Source: Panicum virgatum (taxonomy: Eukaryota; Streptophyta; Magnoliopsida; Poales; Poaceae). From it: a stretch of 64,000 nucleotides of DNA. Below, piece after piece: positions 58,811 through 64,000 of the stretch (position 1 is the first letter of the stretch; every line of letters begins with the position of its first letter). The translations under genes were made by a program, and so were the position numbers. Location of the stretch: NCBI RefSeq assembly GCF_016808335.1, contig NC_053150.1, forward strand, positions 26,246,538 to 26,310,537, read 5' to 3'. The notes beneath the pieces are model-generated. The model had not been told where the DNA came from. It was given only the letters and a program-made list of their open reading frames with translations, and did not search any database.

Positions 58811-61800
58811 TGGGTGTGTACTATAGTGTTTGGGTGCATTTGGGATCATTTCGTAACTCCATGAAACTCGATGCAAAATAGGGTGAACTGGTGCAATTAA
58901 TGCAAAAGTTCGTGCAATGAAGTCACGTCGGGATTTTTCGCAGCGAAAGCATGCATTGGACCCTAAACTCATGTTTTGGTAAGTTTCATAGTGTTTGGGT
59001 TCATCTGTTATCATTTCGTAAATGCATGAAACTCGGTGCAAAATGGTGTGAACTGGTGCAATTAATGTAAAAGTTCGTAACACGAAGTCACGTCGGGATT
59101 TTTCAAAACGAACGCACCCAATCCACCACATTGGACCCTAAACTCTTGTTTTGGTGCATTGCATAGTGTTTGGGTGCATTTGGGATCGTTTCGTAACCGC
59201 ATGAAACTCGATGCAAAACAGGGTGAATCCGTGCAATTAATGCGAAAGCTCGTGCCACGAAGGCACGACGGGATTTTTCTCTACGAACACACCCAATCCA
59301 CCACATTGGACCCTAAACTCATATTTTGGTGCGTTGCATAGTGTTTGGGTGCATTTGTTATCGTTTCGTAACTCCATGAAACTCGGTGCAAAACAGTGTG
59401 AACTAGTTCAATTAAAGCAAAAGCACGTGCCACGAAGTCACATCGGTATTTTTTGCAATGAGCGCACCCAGTCCACTCCATTAGAACCTAAACTCATGTT
59501 TTGGTGTGTTGTATAGTGTTTGGGTGCATTTGGGATCTTTTCATAACTCCATGAAACTCGATGCAAAATAGGGTGAACTGGTGCAATTAATGCAAAAGTT
59601 TGTGCCACGAAGTCACGTCGGGATTTTTCGTAGCGAATGCATGCATTGGACCCTAAACTCATGTTTTGGTAAGTTTCATAGTGTTTGGGTTCATCTGTTA
59701 TCATTTCGTAACTGCATGAAACTTGGTCCAAAATGGTGTGAACTGGTGCAATTAATGCAAAAGTTCGTAACATGAAGTCACGTCGGGATTTTTCGAAACG
59801 AACGCACCCAATCCACCACATTGGACCCTAAACGCATGTTTTGGCGCGTTGCATAGTGTTTGGGTGCATTTGGGATCGTTTCGTAACAGCATGAAACTCG
59901 GTGCAAAACAATGTGAACTGGTGCAATTAATACAAAAGTACGTGCCACGAAGTCACGTCGGGATTTTTTGCAATGAACGCACCCAATCCACTCCATTGGA
60001 CCCTAAACTCTTGTTTTGGTGCATTGCATAGTGTTTGGGTGCATTTGGGATCGTTTCGTAACCGCATGAAACTCGATGCAAAACAGGGTGAATCCGTGCA
60101 ATTAATGCGAAAGCTCGTGCCACGAAATCACGACGGGATTTTTCCCTACGAACACACCCAATCCACCACATTGTACCCTAAACTCATGTTTTGGTGCGTT
60201 GCATAGTGTTTGGGTGCATTTGGGATCGTTTCGTAACTGCATGAAACTCGGTGCAAAATAGTGTGAACTAGTGCAATTAATGCAAAAGCACGTGCCACGA
60301 AGTCACATCGGTATTTTTTGCAATGAACGCACCCAATCCACTCCATTGGACCCTAAACTCATGTTTTGGTGTGTTGTATAGTGTTTGGGTGCATTTGGGA
60401 TCATTTCGTAACTCCATGAAACTCGATGCAAAATAGGGTGAACTGGTGCAATTAATGCAAAAGTTCATGCAATGAAGTCACGTCGGGATTTTTCGCAGCG
60501 AATGCATGCATTGGACCCTAAACTCATGTTTTGGTAAGTTTCAAAGTGTTTGGGTTCATCTGTTATCATTTCGTAAATGCATGAAACTCGGTGCAAAATG
60601 GAGTGAACTGGTGCAATTAATGCAAAAGTTCGTAACACGAAGTCACGTCGGGTTTTTCGAAACGAACGCACCCAATCCACCACATTGGACCCTAAACTCA
60701 TGTTTTGGCGCGTTGCATAGTGTTTGGGTGCATTTGGGATCGTTTCGTAACTGCATGAAACTCGGTGCAAAACAATGTGAACTGGTGCAATTAATACAAA
60801 AGTACGTGCCACGAAGTCACGTCGGGATTTTTTGCAACGAACGCACCCAATCCACTCCATTGGACCCTAAACTCTTGTTTTGGTGCATTGCATAGTGTTT
60901 GGGTGCATTTGGGATCGTTTCGTAACCGCATGAAACTCGATGCAAAACAGGGTGAATCCGTGCAATTAATGCGAAAGCTCGTGCCACGAAGGCACGACGG
61001 GATTTTTCTCTACAAACACACCCAATCCACCACATTGGACCCTAAACTCATGTTTTGGTGCGTTGCATAGTGTTTGGGTGCATTTGTTATCGTTTCATAA
61101 CTGCATGAAACTCGGTGCAAAACAGTGTGAACTAGTGCAATTAATGCAAAAGCACGTGCCACGAAGTCACATCGGTATTTTTTGCAATGAGCGCACCCAG
61201 TCCACTCCATTGGAACCTAAACTCATGTTTTGGTGTGTTGTATAGTGTTTGGGTGCATTTGGGATTATTTCATAACTCCATGAAACTCGATGCAAAATAG
61301 GGTGAACTGGTGCAATTAATGCAAAAGTTTGTGCCACGAAGTCACGTCGGGATTTTTCGTAGCGAATGCATGCATTGGACTCTAAACTCATGTTTTGGTA
61401 AGTTTCATAGTGTTTGGGTTCATCTGTTATCATTTCGTAACTGCATGAAACTCGGTGCAAAATGGTGTGAACTGGTGCAATTAATGCAAAAGTTCGTAAC
61501 ACGAAGTCACGTCGGGATTTTTCAAAACGAACGCACCCAATCCACCACATTGGACCCTAAACTCATGTTTTGGCGCGTTGCATAGTGTTTGGGTGCATTT
61601 GGGATCGTTTCGTAACTGCATGAAACTCGGTGCAAAACATTGTGAACTGGTGCAATTAATACAAAAGTACGTGCCACGAAGTCACGTCGGGATTTTTTGC
61701 AACGAATGCACCCAATCCACTCCATTGGACCCTAAACTCTTGTTTTGGTGCATTGCATAGTGTTTGGGTGCATTTGGGATCGTTTCGTAACCGCATGAAA

Positions 61801-64000
61801 CTCGATGCAAAACAGGGTGAATCCGTGCAATTAATGCGAAAGCTCGTGCCACGAAAGCACGACGGGATTTTTCTCTACGAACACACCCAATCCACCACAT
61901 TGGACCCTAAACTCATGTTTTGGTGCATTGCATAGTGTTTGGGTGCATTTGTTATCGTTTCGTAACTGCATGAAACTCGGTGCAAAACAGTGTGAACCTG
62001 TGCAATTAATGCAAAAGCACGTGCCACGAAGTCACATCGGTATTTTTTGCAATGAACGCACCCAATCCACTCCATTGGAACCTAAACTCATGTTTCGGTG
62101 TGTTGCATTGTGTTTGGGTGCATTTGGATCATTTCGTAACCGCATGAAACTCGATGCAAAACAGGGTGAACTAGTGCAATTAATGCGAAAGCTCGTGGCA
62201 TGAAGTCATGACGGGATTTTTCTCCACGAACGCACCCAATCCAACCCATTGGACCCTAAACTCAAGTTTTGGTGCGTTGCATAGTGTTTGGGTGCTTTTG
62301 TTATGGTTTCGAAACTGCATGAAACTCCATGCAAAACGGTGTGAACTGGTGCAATTAATGCAAAAGTTCGTGCCCAGAAGTCACGTCCGGATTTTTCGCA
62401 ACGAACGCACCCAATCCGACCCATTGGACCCTAAACTCATGTTTTGGCGCGTTGCATAGTGTTTGGGTGCATTTGGGATCGTTTCGTAACTGCATGAAAC
62501 TCGGTGCAAAACAATGTGAACTTGTGCAATTAATACATAAGTACGTGCCACGAAATCACGTCGGGATTTTTTGCAACGAAAGCACCCAATCCACTCCATT
62601 GGACCCTAAACTCTTGTTTTAGTGCATTGCATAGTGTTTGGGTGCATTTGGGATCGTTTCGTAACCGCATGAAACTCGCTGCAAAACAGGGTGAATCCGT
62701 GCAATTAATGCGAAAGCTCGTGCCACGAAGGCACAACGGGATTTTTCTCTACGAACACACCCAATCCACCACATTGGACTCTAAACTCATGTTTTGGTGC
62801 GTTGCATAGTGTTTGAGTGCATTTGTTATCGTTTCGTAACTGCATGAAACTCGGTGCAAAACAGTGTGAACTAGTGCAATTAATGCAAAAGCACGTGCCA
62901 TGAAGTCACATCGGTATTTTTTGCAATGAACGCACCCAATCCACTCCATTGGACCCTAAACTCATGTTTTGGTGTGTTGTATAGTGTTTGGGTGCATTTG
63001 GGATCATTTCGTAACTCCATGAAACTCGATGAAAAATAGGGTGAACTGGTGCAATTAATGCAAAAGTTCTTGCAATGAAGTCACGTCGGGATTTTTCGCA
63101 GCGAATGCATGCATTGGACCCTAAACTCATGTTTTGGTAAGTTTCAAAGTGTTTGGGTTCATCTGTTATCATTTCGTAAATGCATGAAACTCGGTGCAAA
63201 ATGGAGTGAACTGGTGCAATTAATGCAAAAGTTCGTAACACGAAGTCACGTCGGGTTTTTCGAAACGAACGCACCCAATCCACCACATTGGACCCTAAAC
63301 TCATGTTTTGGCGCGTTGCATAGTGTTTGGGTGCATTTGGGATCGTTTCGTAACTGCATGAAACTCGGTGCAAAACAATGTGAACTGGTGCAATTAATAC
63401 AAAAGTACGTGCCACGAAGTCATGTCGGGATTTTTTGCAACGAACGCACCCAATCCACTCCATTGGACCCTAAACTCTTGTTTTGGTGCATTGCATAGTG
63501 TTTGGGTGCATTTGGGATCGTTTCGTAACCGCATGAAACTCGATGCAAAACAGGGTGAATCCGTGCAATTAATGCGAAAGCTCGTGCCACGAAGGCACGA
63601 CGGGATTTTTCTCTACAAACACACCCAATCCACCACATTGGACCCTAAACTCATGTTTTGGTGCGTTGCATAGTGTTTGGGTGCATTTGTTATCGTTTCG
63701 TAACTGCATGAAACTCGGTGCAAAACAGTGTGAACTAGTGCAATTAATGCAAAAGCACGTGCCACGAAGTCACATCGGTATTTTTTGCAATGAACGCACC
63801 CAATCCACTCCATTGGAACCTAAACTCATGTTTCGGTGTGTTGCATTGTGTTTGGGTGCATTTGGATCATTTCGTAACCGCATGAAACTCGATGCAAAAC
63901 AGGGTGAACTAGTGCAATTAATGCGAAAGCTCGTGGCATGAAGTCATGACGGGATTTTTCTCCACGAACGCACCCAATCCACCCCATTGGACCCTAAACT
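58811..64000 (+). repeat. Higher-order repeat B: 5-monomer unit of about 865 bp
   Basis: A different set of five monomers repeats at 864-874 bp steps, seen for example by the phrase CAGGGTGAATCCGTGC recurring from 59220 to 63550. The unit is shorter than 875 because one monomer lacks about 10 bp (GAATGCATGCATTGGACC). A larger block from about 60280-61250 recurs about 2603 bp later. The array runs off the window end. Confidence 0.88.

Noticed and set aside
1..64000. Telomere-like CCCTAAA in every monomer
   Set aside because: It occurs once per monomer (GGACCCTAAACTC) and never in tandem, so it is a fixed piece of the satellite rather than interstitial telomere repeat.
1..64000. CENP-B-box-like text on the minus strand (TTCGTTGCGAAAAAT)
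   Set aside because: It shares TTCGTTG with the mammalian box but lacks the A and CGGG at the required spacing, and plants have no established CENP-B. The block is better explained as the conserved CentO/CentC segment.

Overview
The window is plant heterochromatin, most likely the (peri)centromere of a grass. About 34.9 kb of the 64 kb (1-4985, 20563-27984, 41489-64000) is one tandem satellite of roughly 200 monomers, about 175 bp each, all in the same orientation. Read on the minus strand, the monomer shares several blocks with the rice CentO and maize CentC centromeric satellites as I remember them: AAACATGAGTTT, GTGGATTGGG and TTCGTTGCGAAAAA, followed by a TTTTGCATTAATTG-like stretch. This suggests a CentO/CentC-family centromere repeat with a longer monomer, probably from a panicoid grass. 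Genus cannot be decided from the sequence alone. I see no host gene, tRNA or rRNA.

Two nested Ty3/gypsy LTR retrotransposons, both in plus orientation, interrupt the satellite. Element 1 (4986-20562, about 15.6 kb) is a chromovirus of Tekay/Del type. It has very long LTRs (4391 bp at 5', 3694 bp at 3' because of a 697-bp internal deletion), a Met-type primer binding site, a decayed extra ORF upstream of gag, gag with a CCHC knuckle, and pro-RT-RH-IN. Its C-terminal chromodomain is cut by an amber codon, and the RT active site reads F-I-N-D instead of F-I-D-D. Element 2 (27985-41488, about 13.5 kb) is a Tat-clade element with 1.2-kb LTRs and a perfect 5-bp target duplication (GCACC). It has gag, protease, RT, a gypsy RNase H plus a second (archaeal-type) RNase H, and integrase, all broken by stops and frameshifts. 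Its 4.4-kb 3' region holds two genes on the opposite strand: a five-exon gene for a plant-mobile-domain protein with a coiled-coil C-terminus, and a serine/acidic-rich ORF with its own TATA-like box.

The satellite is not uniform. From about 44.5 to 58.8 kb it is a 5-monomer higher-order repeat of 875 bp (16 full copies). Within it are a tandem 15-monomer duplication (2625 bp) and a tandem 10-monomer block repeated three times (1750 bp). From 58.8 kb to the end a second pentamer family of about 865 bp takes over, 10 bp shorter because one monomer lacks 10 bp. The other arrays are more divergent and irregular. Between about 49.3 and 54.7 kb, single-base indels are so dense that consensus error is the likeliest explanation.

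Across both elements most nonsense codons are TAG in positions where the surrounding frame would accept CAG, as expected from deamination of methylated CHG cytosines. Neither element looks autonomous, although in each the two LTRs still match at roughly 98-99% by eye.
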